The notes: generated by a model from the letters alone, not told the origin. Shown: positions 50,301 through 57,988, counted from the stretch's first letter. The stretch: DNA of 64,000 nucleotides from Tenebrio molitor (GCF_963966145.1 NC_091048.1:13702001-13766000); one strand, 5' to 3'. Translations and numbers: made by a program.

Positions 50301-53300
50301 GGTCAATTAAAAACGTTCTTATTTTAAAATCCAATGAGGTTGGATTTTTTTAAATATTTTTCCTATTATTCCCAGAAGATGATGATTTCACCGTATTATT
50401 TTGGTCCGCCAGTTCTGATAGACCCTGTAGACACTTCCAAAACTCATTCAACCTCATTCAGTTTGGAAGTGTCTACAGTAACATACTGTACCATTTTTTT
50501 TTGCTATCCGATAGTAAATTAAAAATATTTAAGTTCAATGTTTTACGTGTAGCTTAGTTAATACTTCGACAAGTATTCAAGCTTCTATTGGCAAAGAAAC
50601 AAAGCGTAAGGAAGACAGTAAACCGTACCTTGGTAGAAAAATTTATACAGTGTGAACATAAAGTTTGGTGTTTGAGCAATGACGTCATCACCATTTTTTT
50701 TAAATGACAATAACCTCTTTTTTCTTCTCTTTCTGATGGACCTTCCTATAGTCTATTTTTTAAATACAGGGCAAGTCACATAAGGTTTATTTCTGAATTT
50801 ATTTTGTACGCAACCAAAAATACTAATGACGCTGACCACTTGATACCGTTCATAATGTGATTTTTACAGAATTTTCTGTGAAATATAGTATCGTGTTACA
50901 CTAGCTTAATGTGATTTAATTTATAGTAATCAACGTAGGCATGTAATTTGGCTAAAAATGTCAAAATGACAGTTGATGAACTTAATTTTTGATTTCATTA
51001 ATCAGAACAGGAAAACGTCATTTTGACATTTTTAGCCAAATTACATACCTACGTTGATTACAAAATTAAATTACATTAAGCTAATGTGACACGATACTAA
51101 ATTTCACAGAAAATTCTGTAAAAATGACAAAGACAGACTATGACCCTGATCGTTCAATGGTCCTGATCGAGGGTCTCTCTCATTTTCTAACAAATTTTCT
51201 ACAAAATTTAGCATCGTGTCAAACTAGCTTTATAAACGGTATCAAGTGGTCTGCGTCATTAGTATTTTTGGTTGCGTACAAAATAAATTCAGAAATAAGC
51301 CGTATGTGACTTGCCCTGTATATGCAGTTGTATCAGTTTATAACACGAACTACATGTATATAGCCATCTCCTTCCAACACATGTCAAACAAGTTCGTTGC
51401 CTCTACTACGTGTGCTATTAAGATGGTCGCTTTATGCATCTCACTCCGAACCGTACGATTTGAGTAACATAGAACTATTGACGTGCGTCTGACTCGGCGC
51501 GGCGTAAGATGTCGACCAAACGTCAAAATGTCAAGAAACGACGAAAATCTAATTCGATTCATCCAAAACTTAGGAAATCATTAACAAAGTGTCGCGAAAA
51601 GCAAAACTATTACAAAGATGATGTACACTAACTTGCGTAATGTGCGATAGTGCAGCAACGGGAGAAAATTTAGCTAAAACCAAGGAGTATAGAAGTATAG
51701 GGGGGGATATACGCAAGCTTATGGGCGCGGTAAATTGAAGCGGTGAGGGACAAGGAAACGGGTGCAATTTTATGCAACCCGTGAGGTACGCCCCAGTTAA
51801 CACTACTTGAGATGTTGGGAATTAACAATAAAACTGCAGGAAAATAAAACACTATATATATTTTTTTGCATCACAAATGTATTCCGAGTATGAGAAACTA
51901 GAAAACCACACTAAATATCACAACGCAAGTGATTTGATTTACTTTGTTGGGGCGTATTAATAACAGACATGCGCATTAAGGCGGCTTCACTCGGCCGGCC
52001 GTATATCCCCTCCCTATTATTCTATACTCCTTGGCTAAAACTATTCTCCTAACCTAACTTTTTGCAATAAATCAAATGAACAGGTAAGTTTTTATATATT
52101 TTTATGTATAGTTCTGTACTGATAATGATAAAACAGAAATTATTCGATTATTATTGCAATCGGAACGAAATTCGAAATAAATGCACAACTGCGCATGCGC
52201 ATCATGCATAATTGGAAAGTCGAATAATATTTGGATTATTCAAAGCGATTATTTCGATTTATTCGATTTATTCGATTATCAAAATATATCGATTATGCCC
52301 AAGACTAGCAAATACTATAATTTCTTGACTATGGCGGTAACATAAACAACTCCTTATGCCTTGCTGTCAAATGTCAAATACGGACGATCGGCACGTCGAT
52401 TTCTTGATTCAGACGTGACGTCACTGCATATATTTTAAAAATGAACTATACCTACTACCGACGCCTTGGTAAACTATCTTAGTTCTCGACAGGTATGAAA
52501 CACTTCCTACCTCGTATGTAATCTACCACGAGTACCTAATTACAATGGCCGGCAAAAAAACTAGCCATCATTAAAATTTCAGTGTCAAAAAAGCATTGAT
52601 TACACATTTGGATTTTGACGTAACACAAAAGTGATGGCTAGTTTTTATTGCCGACCATTGTACATTAAAAATTAAATTTGGTAAAATTTTTGAAGTAAAA
52701 TTTATCGTTTTCTCAACTAAATTATTATGTATACTCCATTCTTTATCTTGGTGAGTGGTCTTTTGGAAATTTTCACCCGTCAAGTTGAATTTAGGGATTT
52801 TTGAAAGTTCCAATGGAAAAGTGCGTTGGTAGTTGTTGAAAAATATTCAAATATTACAATAATGTACTTACAGAGACGCCGCAAAGTCTTTGTATTTATT
52901 ATTTTCCAGGTTAAATTGCTCATGATTCATATGCACCGAGACATAACCTCAAACGTGTCATTTTCACATCGCATCGTTTTCTAAAATTTTAATAACTTGC
53001 TTGGGAATTTCAAAATGTTCTAGACCGGCCACACACGTTCCGGTCAAATTTGGTCCGGTTTATGGTTTAAGAAACCGGTTAATTTCTCACACCCAAACTT
53101 CTTTGCAATATTGCCCGGCACGGGACGGGAATAATGTTCGGTCGGATTTACCGACGACGGACGTCGATAATAATTTTCATATCGGGAATGGTTAAATTTA
53201 AGAATCGATGTGTACGGCTTATACAGGGTGTCTCAGCTAAGACTTTCGAGCCTAATAACTCAGTTATTTTCCAGCGGATTTTTAAAAATCCCATTACTGC

Positions 53301-56238
53301 AATCACCCAAGTCTTAAAAACGTAATTTTTACATGCCTTTTTAAAATGTTGATTCAATTAAGATTTACATAAAAAATTGATCGTCAATAAAAAAACTGTG
53401 TTAAACGTGGCTGCAAATGCAAAAACGTAGACGCGTATGAAACAAACGCGCAATTTTGTAGAATTTTAGTCATCCCTTTTCGCAGAAGCGCAGGTGACAT
53501 ATTTGACGTTTATCTTGCTAACCTTACAAACACTTACAAAGTTAAAGACAACATTTGGACGTAATTTATTATACTGGATGCTTTAATTCTTCCATAACTA
53601 AAACACGATCGAGATTTTAAGCAAGGTAATTTAGTTCACGTACGCTTCCTGTGTCTTCAAATAAATTGACGACTCTCTTAACCTTACATTTTGTAAAGCC
53701 CACATTTGGATAGTGTTCCACTAGAAAACGAACTGTGTCATTGAAGTTCTTACGACACTCTCCATAGGAATTTTTTTTCCTTTTTCAACAATATTGAAAT
53801 TTCTGCCGCTGTAGTCTATTTTTAGAGTATTTTCAATAAATTTTCACAATTTGACGTTTCTAATAAAGCACGCCCAATTTTGACAGACTTTAAAGGGCTG
53901 TACAAAATGTTGCTTGGCAATTAATCATCAATTGTTTCAAAAGGTAACTGCTCAAATACCTTCAAATTTTACATTAAATTTTTAACGACAAATTCTAATC
54001 TCTTCGTTGAATCAGACAAGTGATTTACTTAATTGTTTGTGTAGACCCCTATTTTTTAATGTTTAACAATCTAATAATAATCACGCATAATTTTCGATAA
54101 AGGAAACATGTGTTAAAATTACATTTTTCAACTTGAGGTAATTTTATTATTACTAATTGAACCTTCACGGTCTAAAACATCTGCATTTTAAATTTCATAA
54201 AAATCCGTCGGCAAATAACCGAGATATTAGGAGCGAAAGTCTTAGCTGAGACACCCTATATATTTACATTTCGCGACATAAGATTGTGAGATTTGGACAT
54301 GAATGCTTGACGAAGATTCTGAATCTGAATGACAGAGATGACAGTTAATATTTGATTTACACGACACACAAATTTGGTGGAAAAAGTAAAAACTTACAAA
54401 GCTACCCATGGCTTGCTTGATCGCATCGACCACTCACCAAGATAAAGAATGGAGTATAAGGTACTAATTTTTTTTACTCAAGGTTCAGGTATAGGAAGGT
54501 CTATCAAAAACAGAAGAAAAAAAGTGGGGGTTTTCATTAAAAAAAAATTGGTGATAACGTCATTGCGCAAAAATCAATGACATTGTTTAAACAAACTGCA
54601 CGTCACACGATGGCATTCCAAACTTTATGTTCACACTGTGTAGCAGTTGGGTTTGATAACTGAAAGATTAAGCAAACACAGTCAAGCAAAAAAAATGTTT
54701 TCCTGAAATCGTCAAGAAAGTGGGTCGTTTCAAGACACAGTTCGATCTGGAAAGTGTCACTTTTCAAGCCTAGTTAGTTTTGCGATTTTTGCCTGCCCAG
54801 GCATTTTTACTTTGCAAGTAGATAGTCATTTTACTATAATGGTTATCGTTACCCAGGTGACTGTGTCCGACTTGATGCGATAGAATTTTATTTTTAAAAA
54901 GCCATTTCAGAAAAAATTCAATACATTACGCAGCATGAAAGTGTCTTTGCGTGACTCGGAGGCTTGAAGAAGTATTCGGACGCTTCGCATCCTCGTATTC
55001 TTCAACACGCCTCCTCGTCTGCAAAGTATCACTTTCATGCCTCGTAATGTAATATACTATTTCATATATTTTTTGACGTTGCTTTATAAGTGAAGTTATT
55101 GTTTATTTAACTTGTACATACTTGCATCTTACTCAACAGAATGAAAAATGTACCCATTTACAAGAGGTTTAAGACTGTACATTGAAATTCGCCTAGTAAA
55201 TTGCGGCCTGTGCAATAACGTTGTTTTAGTAATTATTTAAAATTTAAAATAATACTTTATTATGTCAACCTACTTTAAATTTTAATTTTCGCAGTTTTTA
55301 AAACATGTGAAAAATGGCATCAATTGGTGCGGCCACGCTCTCCTCTACGAGTCTAGGTTATCTAAATATAATATTTATAACAATATAAATGAATCGACGA
55401 ATCTAATGTCTTCGAATTAGTTCTTTTACCATAATAAAGATTACTGAAAGCCACTGCTGAAAATGTGTCGTTTTGAACACATTTATTAAGATAGCGTAAT
55501 TCAAAAATCTTACGCATTTCATCTTTTCTGGTAGCAGTTTAAATATGTACCGGAAATTTGCAAGTGATAAATAATTATTATCAGAACACAACAACAATGA
55601 ACTAACTAACGCATATCAAAGAACATTTACATATGTGACGCAAAAGAGGATCATACAAAATGGCTACAATGAAAAGATATCATGCTTACATTTCTAACAG
55701 GTGGAGCTGGTGGTGGAGGTCCCCGATTTCGGTTATCAGTCGCCATCTGTTTTTTCAATTCACTTTGCAGACTACTTGAATTCTTGATAGGTTGTGAGGG
55801 AAGTGCTGGTTTTCTTGACTGACTGCTCCGATCATTATTGCTGATGTTATGGCTGGAGTTTTGATTAGGTGCACCAAATTTTCCTGTAGGTTTTAATTTA
55901 GGCATACCTCCAGCGAACAATCCGCCTAAATTTAAACCGTTCGGTGCTGAAGTCGGAGTTCCTCCTGTGCTTGACGGGCTCGAACTGTTTGAATTGTTAT
56001 TGCTAACCTTTCCTCCTACAATATAATTATCAAATATCGCGAGAAATGCGGCGATTGTTTGTAAATAACCTATGATGGGTTGACTTCTGTCATTTGTCAC
56101 CGTTTTCTTCAACTTCGTTCCTTTTTGGATCGACTTGAGTAGAGCACCTCTGTCGTCTGATTTACCTTTCGGAAGCGTCGCTAGTGTTGGCGGCGGAGGT
56201 ATATTGCCGGGAGGTGGTGGAGGTGGTGGTCCGGGCAT
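29334..56238 (-). CDS. Vrp1: WASP-interacting protein (WIP/verprolin) gene, whole coding span
   Basis: WIP-family proteins bind actin through an N-terminal WH2 motif and WASP through a C-terminal motif, stabilising WASP and promoting Arp2/3-driven actin assembly at the cell cortex; in Drosophila the gene acts in myoblast fusion. Proposed coding exons (minus strand): 56238-56070, 56015-55690, 32885-32627, 32575-31967, 29347-29334. Phases agree at every junction (1, 0, 1, 1), giving 1377 nt, or 458 residues, close to human WIP (503). The two small introns are 54 and 51 nt; the large ones are about 22.8 and 2.6 kb. The big intron is loaded with transposons. Extra exons inside it cannot be excluded. 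The symbol is by family, not by proven orthology. Confidence 0.85.
29997..30349. mobile_element. MITE in WIP intron
   Basis: Ends GTCCATTCAAAAATCAAAAA and its inverse, then CCACC/GGTGG. Related ends bound the repeat at 12344-12946. Confidence 0.7.
30747..30867. repeat. Palindrome with TCGGGCACAGGCCCTCG centre
   Basis: Arms include GGGAGATAT/ATATCTCCC, TTTTTCCC/GGGAAAAA and GGTTGAC/GTCAACC. In WIP intron 4. Confidence 0.75.
31468..31596. repeat. Palindrome with GGGCGTTAGCCCGAG centre
   Basis: Arms include GTGGGATAAAAGCA and its diverged inverse, ATATTACAGGA/TCCTGTAATAT and CAGATGA/TCATCTG. Core at 31526-31543. Confidence 0.75.
31665..31812. repeat. Tandem array of TTATCCCACTGAGTGGGRTAATGA-like units
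   Basis: The 12-base palindrome CCACTCAGTGG or CCCACTGAGTGG recurs about every 25-30 bp four to five times with flanking TTA/TAATGA. It lies 155 bp downstream of the main WIP C-terminal exon. Confidence 0.7.
31967..32575 (-). CDS. Vrp1: WIP exon: proline-rich region and WASP-binding motif
   Basis: Acceptor ATTTTAG at the 32576 side; the frame continues through KPIAPPKKLLVNGKPISRAH, then SMKSPRSPSPQSPD. Several poly-proline runs follow (SLAP/profilin/SH3-type ligands). The end holds FDEKFKSLFHDPSTFPKPPP and YKKVFKFYGSK, which aligns with the WASP-binding segment of vertebrate WIP (RFYFHP.SDLPPPEPY....KSYPSK). This motif clamps the WH1 domain of WASP. The exon ends in phase 1 at a near-consensus donor. 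The ATG at 32508-32510 is internal, not a start. Confidence 0.88.
32576..32626 (-). other. 51-nt intron of the WIP gene
   Basis: GTACGA...ATTTTAG on the minus strand. It joins phase 1 to phase 1 and gives LN-A-KPIAPP across the junction. It contains an in-frame stop (TAA), so retention would truncate the protein. Confidence 0.75.
32627..32885 (-). CDS. Vrp1: WIP exon: central low-complexity region
   Basis: Acceptor TTTGTTTCAG precedes GCA TCT GAG (phase 0), matching the phase-0 donor of the N-terminal exon 22.8 kb away. It encodes ASEENGIRQLPLSKVGSTNG and then Ser/Asn-rich sequence ending APKPPVLN. The donor G/GTACGA at 32626 in phase 1 joins the next exon through a 51-nt intron (32576-32626); alternative GT sites a few bases later break the phase and are less likely. 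Confidence 0.8.
33459..34424. mobile_element. TA-type MITE family B, copy 2, itself interrupted
   Basis: Ends CCGGGTGATCAAGAAG and CTTCTTGATCACCCCG with TA on both sides. Outside the inner insertion (33495-34236) it matches the 231-bp copy at 12395-12625, including TATACGATCC and ACTTCCGG stretches in inverse. Confidence 0.85.
33495..34236. mobile_element. TA-type element, 742 bp, innermost of three nested insertions
   Basis: Ends CCGGGTGGGGCATCGTATAC and the inverse, extending about 50 bp through AATCGCGACTTCTAATTA, flanked by TA at 33493-33494 and 34237-34238. A 66-codon frame at 33837-34037 is unrecognised. Confidence 0.85.
35045..35185 (-). repeat. Partial copy of the 25288-25546 MITE
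   Basis: Inverse match to 25330-25480 (AAATGCCGTGAGTGTGACAA, GGGATGTTTGTATCGTGTC). Both ends are missing. Confidence 0.7.
35186..35465. repeat. Inverted-arm repeat with ACCTG tandem
   Basis: GCGAGAATGCATCTAGCGCG at the left, GCGCTAAATGCATTCTCGC at the right. The interior holds four tandem ACCTG units near 35297-35316. Confidence 0.6.
35466..36391. other. Gene-free stretch in WIP intron
   Basis: Nothing recognised. A short segment at 36120-36165 resembles 555-605 in inverse (TTGAATCAC, ATTGTGG words). Confidence 0.35.
36392..36482. repeat. Palindrome with ACTCGTTCCTCGTTCAACTCG centre
   Basis: GTTGCACAAGACA and TGTCTTGTGCAAC arms. It abuts the Harbinger-like element at 36490. Confidence 0.65.
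36966..37083. repeat. Palindrome with GTCGAGCCCGATAGGGCGAG centre
   Basis: Arms include TACGTTAC, GACCGGTAG/CTACCGGTC, TTATGG/CCATAA and CTAGT. Lies in the extra DNA of Harbinger-like copy A. Confidence 0.75.
37094..37720. mobile_element. Candidate inner element with AGTATACTG ends
   Basis: TTTTTTAGTATACTG on the left and CAGTATACTAAAAAA on the right are perfect inverses. It holds the 74-bp tandem duplication at 37521-37668. Boundaries are tentative. Confidence 0.5.
37521..37668. repeat. 74-bp tandem duplication
   Basis: Two units, AATCTGACAAATTATTTGAC through AAACATGTGT, differ at only a few positions (GCCGTAG versus GCGGTGG), so the duplication is recent. Confidence 0.9.
38316..38428. repeat. 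Palindrome with GTAGCCGAGGCGAAGC centre
   Basis: TTGGATCACA/TGTAATCCA-like outer arms, GTCCAGAAAATG/CATTTTCTGGAC and TTTTGCGAGTG/CACTCGCAAAA inner arms. Core at 38364-38382. Confidence 0.75.
38483..38562 (-). repeat. tRNA-derived SINE-like promoter segment
   Basis: The minus strand reads TAGCCAACGG (A box) and, about 45 nt later, GGTTCGATTCC (B box), the RNA polymerase III internal promoter layout of tRNAs and tRNA-derived SINEs. The arms do not form a convincing tRNA acceptor stem. A close relative is at 40010-40083. Confidence 0.6.
39034..39156 (-). pseudogene. Mariner-type transposase C-terminus remnant
   Basis: The minus-strand frame reads FWHEIRQISPEMSQNVRD, then CYYRFAICQERNGVYFEHLL, then His and a stop at 39034. 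This is the family's C-terminal RxxxCxxxxGxxFEHLL block. The palindrome at 39159-39282 cuts off the upstream part; NPKQRIK on its far side probably belongs to the same protein. Confidence 0.75.
39159..39282. mobile_element. Near-perfect 58-bp-arm hairpin
   Basis: Arms start CGGCCTTACAC and share GGCAACAATTGGCAACATGT with one mismatch over 58 bp and a loop of about 8 nt. It interrupts a mariner transposase remnant. Confidence 0.9.
39310..40235. repeat. Duplicated segment, copy 1 (interrupted)
   Basis: 39310-39680 and 40084-40235 match 42040-42542 in the same order and orientation. The unmatched middle is a SINE-like insertion (39680-40083). Confidence 0.75.
39680..40083 (-). mobile_element. 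SINE-like insertion with tRNA-type head
   Basis: Absent from the other copy of the surrounding duplicated segment, so it is an insertion. On the minus strand it starts with an A box (TAGCCTAAGGG) and B box (GGTTCGATTCC) at 40083-40020, then a roughly 330-bp body. It shares the head, but not the body, with 38483-38562. Confidence 0.65.
40238..41456 (+). mobile_element. Mariner-like element, 1219 bp, both ends present
   Basis: Ends CAGGGTGACTGACGAAAAAC and the inverse, flanked by TA. Broken transposase pieces on the plus strand: NVWCGIFGDRM near 40690-40725, VFHQDGAIPMH near 40845-40880 (second catalytic Asp), ARSPDLNPLDFF near 40950-40990 (third Asp). Stops between them show it is dead. Confidence 0.88.
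41625..41835 (-). pseudogene. Mariner-type transposase C-terminus remnant
   Basis: Minus-strand frame GLFLWPHLKNSIYQTPVHDL, later NNPGMLRNVIHGVRRRAHLC and HGEHFQHLL before the stop. It matches the DFFLWGHLKxxVYxTP...HFEHLL block, but the catalytic SPD part upstream is degraded. Confidence 0.8.
42040..42542. repeat. Duplicated segment, copy 2 (uninterrupted)
   Basis: Matches 39310-40235 without the SINE-like insertion. No recognised coding content; both copies sit beside mariner C-terminus remnants on the minus strand. Confidence 0.75.
43014..44928 (+). pseudogene. Tc1-type DD34E transposase, interrupted and decayed
   Basis: ATG at 43014 starts MATTTSI; the Harbinger-like element (43036-43941) follows, and the frame resumes GKEIESLILRLREEEKWTME with a helix-turn-helix and the KTGGKPRATD linker. 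A 54-nt GT-AG intron (44120-44173) restores DKR-TDNQ. The second helix-turn-helix (TAPQIRQELN, TIQRRLAEAG) follows. A small deletion near 44335 shifts the frame before LQFARAHLAWTLEEW. Catalytic residues are visible: WSDESKF, QDNDPKHT, SPDLNPTE, with 34 residues between the last two. Stops replace Gln before QDNDPKH and another codon 12 residues later. It ends ARGYATKY. Confidence 0.9.
43036..43941. mobile_element. Harbinger-like element, copy B, 906 bp, TTA duplication
   Basis: Ends TCTATTCACTTTGATTGTGA and inverse (24 bp, one mismatch). TTA at 43033-43035 and 43942-43944; removing the element and one TTA restores the Tc1 transposase frame at codons 7-8, which proves the boundaries. The interior has no intact frame. 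TTA duplications point to PIF/Harbinger. Confidence 0.92.
45453..45520. repeat. Three tandem GTGCTGCGAACGATTTT units
   Basis: Units of about 23-24 bp; the middle one reads GTGCTACGAACGATTTT. Confidence 0.8.
46018..46137. repeat. Palindrome with GAGGGCGTAGCCCGAG centre
   Basis: Arms TATGAAAGTC/GACTTTCATA, TTTTTTTCAC/GTGAAAAAAA and TTGATTAA/TTAATCAA. Core 46071-46086. Absent from the other copy of the host element, so it is an insertion. Confidence 0.85.
46254..46365. repeat. Three tandem units of about 35 bp
   Basis: Unit GTAAAAAAGTGCTACTTTCA plus CTACGATTTTGCGT, repeated three times with slight changes. Confidence 0.85.
47245..47353. repeat. Palindrome with GAAAACGACCCGTAGGGGAG centre
   Basis: Arms ACGAGTTTTATAA/TTATAAAACGAGT and TTGGCGCACGAGTCCCA/TGGGACGAGTACGCCAA. 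Confidence 0.75.
47354..48071. other. Gene-free stretch in WIP intron
   Basis: Nothing recognised. Confidence 0.4.
48072..48465 (+). mobile_element. Mariner-derived element with transposase N-terminus
   Basis: Ends CCGGGACATTTTTTTAAC and inverse, flanked by TA. From ATG 48204 the frame MVKLFEEEIHIM...LFYANQSIRN resembles the N-terminal helix-turn-helix of mariner-type transposases; the catalytic part is deleted. Confidence 0.75.
48484..48745 (+). pseudogene. hAT/CGGBP1-like N-terminal fragment
   Basis: VYCNTCNQNVNF (zinc-finger-like CxxC) is followed after a gap and frame change by ISANIPLKTLNNPSLRKFL, then QNIPDESTIRKYYVP. This block is typical of hAT-derived CGGBP1-type proteins (SANIPLxKLxxPxxxxFLEKY...STxRKNY). 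Frame breaks show a relic. No downstream catalytic region is present. Confidence 0.6.
48771..48995. mobile_element. MITE with TATTA duplication
   Basis: Ends GGTACGTTTTGTTGGG and CCCAACAAAACGCACC, directly flanked by TATTA at 48766-48770 and 48996-49000. Confidence 0.8.
49253..49428. mobile_element. TA-type MITE family A, copy 2
   Basis: Ends AAGGGTGTTTTTTTAAATTT and inverse; TA at 49251-49252 and 49429-49430. Family of 6488-6676; an 11-bp piece present there is missing here. Confidence 0.9.
49431..49821. mobile_element. TA-type MITE abutting family A copy 2
   Basis: Ends CAGTGTGGAATAAAATGATT and inverse (about 38 bp). TA at 49429-49430 is shared with the neighbour, and TA follows at 49822-49823. 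Confidence 0.88.
50767..51318. mobile_element. Long foldback element, 552 bp
   Basis: Ends CAGGGCAAGTCACATA and inverse, TA on both sides. Arms of over 200 bp (AACGTAGG, TTTTAGCC...CATTTTGAC words mirrored) meet near 50985. The right arm holds a roughly 35-bp internal repeat (GTCCTGATCG near 51160). Confidence 0.88.
51680..52034. mobile_element. MITE with CCAAGGAGTATAG ends
   Basis: CCAAGGAGTATAGAAGTATA, GGGGGGATATACG at left; the inverse at right (CGTATATCCCC, CTATACTCCTTGG). No coding content. Confidence 0.75.
52543..52660. mobile_element. TA-flanked MITE, 118 bp
   Basis: CAATGGCCGGCAAAAAAACT at left, AGTTTTTATTGCCGACCATTG at right; TA on both sides. Confidence 0.85.
53224..54258. mobile_element. 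TA-flanked element, 1035 bp, no transposase
   Basis: CAGGGTGTCTCAGCTAAGAC at left and its inverse at right; TA on both sides. It lies between inverted CTCCATTCTTTATCTTGGTG arms (52730 and 54430). Interior frames are short. Confidence 0.85.
54923..55050. repeat. Palindrome with GGACGCTTCGCATCC centre
   Basis: Arms ACATTACG, GCATGAAAGTG/CACTTTCATGC, GAGGC/GCCTC, GAAGAAGTATTCG-type. Same architecture as the other GC-centred palindromes. Confidence 0.75.
55690..56015 (-). CDS. Vrp1: WIP exon: post-WH2 Ser/Asn/Gly region
   Basis: It follows the 54-nt intron and completes a Gly codon. It encodes GKVSNNNSNSSSPSSTGG, then GLFAGGMPKLKPTG, matching the GLFxxGMPKL motif that follows WH2 in WIP proteins, and ends PPPAPPVRN at donor AAT/GTAAGC (phase 0). 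Reading past the donor gives only 12 more codons before a stop, which supports the splice. Confidence 0.88.
56016..56069 (-). other. 54-nt stop-free intron of the WIP gene
   Basis: GTTATT...TTGTAG. Its length is divisible by three and it has no in-frame stop, so the unspliced reading inserts 18 mostly hydrophobic residues (YLQTIAAFLAIFDNYIV) between the WH2 flank PIIG and GKVSN. No WIP protein is expected to have such a segment, so it is best read as an intron. Confidence 0.8.
56070..56238 (-). CDS. Vrp1: WIP N-terminal exon: poly-proline and WH2
   Basis: ATG at 56236-56238 opens MPGPPPPPPPGNIPPPP, a profilin-binding type stretch also seen at the start of known WIP proteins. The WH2 actin-binding motif spans residues 28-52 (DDRGALLKSIQKGTKLKK, then TVTNDRS). 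The exon ends in phase 1 at ATAG/GTTATT. Upstream, an acceptor-like TTTGTAG at 56254 suggests that the ATG lies in the second exon and that a noncoding exon lies further up. Confidence 0.9.
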
Positions 56239-56253
56239 TTTTCTTTCTTATTA

Positions 56254-57340
56254 CTACAAACTAAAATCCAACATAAATCATAATGCTGGTGATGTATGAT
56301 AATCTATGTATAGAACGCCCATTAATGTAATTATTTTCGGTTGAATCATTTACCACACATTAACATGATGAATTTAACGATTGATTTGATGTAGTTCAAT
56401 AACCGCCCTTTTTCAATTAAGGGTTTCCTACAAATTATGCAAATTTATCTAAGGCGTGCCTGATTCGTACAAGGACACGACAAACGGCCCTCTTTTGTTA
56501 ATGAGACAATTGAAAATTGGCTTAAATTCTAGACGGGTAAATGCACCACACCAATTAGTTAAGTAACAATGGGAACAAGAACAATACAAATAAATTTGTC
56601 TATTACATAAGGCTCCTAACTAATTTAAATAATCAAATTAAAATGTAAGCATTTCATCTCAATATAAAAAAATAACCTGAAATACGAAAGGAATGCATTT
56701 TTGATGGCAGTCCTGAATTAAACAAAAGCCACGATCTGGCTGATTTTGAAATTTAAATTGTTCTCACGTGGTTATGTTTTCCTAGAAGTTTATTTCGTCG
56801 TTATCTGACGCATTCTATTTTTGTGAAAAAATATTCTCAAGTGCCATCAATTATGTAATTGCAAAAACATCTCCTAATCTCGCACAATCCGCTTTGGTGG
56901 CATCAAGGATAATTTTTAGCAATCTAAGTTCCACTGCTTAGAATACCAAAATAAATAAAAGACCCCCCAAAGTGTGTTTCCTTACTAAATCACAACTGTT
57001 CTGGATCATAACTAAGTATGTACTATAAAACTCAAAAAATAAATGCATATGCAAAACTGAAACGCTTAGGCAGTTAGGCACATTTGGTAGCCCCATTTAT
57101 GGCAACGAAGGTAGTATTGGTGTTAGTGCCCCCAAACACATTAGACTTCGGTAAAAATTAAAGCCTTTATTTCTCGACATACATTCAAGGATATATTTTC
57201 GTCGTTTCACGTAAACGGAATGTTTGCTTATTCGTCCTATTTATCTCAAGTAAATATCCGAAGTGGATTACAGGTAGACTGTCAACGTACCCAACAAACC
57301 TACCTACTAACAATAAATAAATAAAACAGGGACGACTTTC
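56254..57340 (-). other. Presumed first intron of the WIP gene
   Basis: Between the acceptor-like site at 56254 and the candidate 5' exon. No transposon or coding sequence recognised. Confidence 0.4.
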
Positions 57341-57560
57341 GTACTTCACCACATTTCACATCACTTAATCACTAAATATTCGTTGCAGCACATTATTTTA
57401 CAAAAATTGGAAAAAATGTTTTAATTTTTTTCAAACTTTCTCCAGTGAAATAGACGTTTTTAATGACCACTACACCAGAAAATATGGCGGAATGACAGAT
57501 GATGCGCATGCGTCGTAGGCAGCAAACCAGTACGGTAGGTTCTGTAATTTCTCTCTGGTT
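57340..57560 (-). promoter_or_regulatory. Candidate WIP promoter and 5' noncoding exon
   Basis: AAATATGGCGG at 57480-57490 fits the YY1/Pho site, and TGCGCATGCG at 57503-57512 fits the NRF1/Ewg palindrome; both are common near insect core promoters. Downstream on the minus strand the sequence (GTGATTAAGTGATGTGAAAT) looks like leader sequence. The start site itself is not identified. Confidence 0.4.
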
Positions 57561-57988
57561 CTGTGAGTAGGTTATTGTTATGATTGTTATTCGTTATGAT
57601 TGTTATTCGTTATTTGGTTGACAAAAGGGGTTATAAAACAAAACGACTCATGATATAATATTTGATAACATTTTGCATATCAATTCCTCCATAATTATAA
57701 AAAAAATTATATTCGCTGGTGATTTGTCATTTGATTTTTTTCTAGCAAAAACATGTCACCAGATTAATTTACCGTTTTGTTGCAAAAAACGCACTTGCAA
57801 ATTTTGTAATAATCGTGGCTGTTTACAATACTCCTTATATCCCTTTGCGCAATTTTATTTATAAAAGATGTGTAACGCGGGTGGGTTTTTTTTGTTGTCA
57901 TATTATACCACCTTGAAGTTTCAGAAATAAACGAAACTCGTAAATGTGTCTTGTATCAATAGGTAATCCCATTTTCCTGGGTTTATCA

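Larger units (their letters stand above)
50648..54638. mobile_element. Candidate 4-kb element with long inverted ends, full of nested insertions
   Basis: CAGTGTGAACATAAAGTTTG at the left is inverted at the right end, and similarity continues inward for over 100 bp (TGACGTCATCACC, CTTCCTATA). The left edge has TA; the right has TGTA, so the duplication is imperfect. No transposase seen. It could also be two separate inverted copies. Confidence 0.5.

Noticed and set aside
56016..56069. Hydrophobic YLQTIAAFLAIF segment as a membrane helix of WIP
   Set aside because: It is bounded by GT and AG, is 54 nt long, and its removal gives a contiguous WIP-like sequence, so it is an intron rather than a normal protein part.
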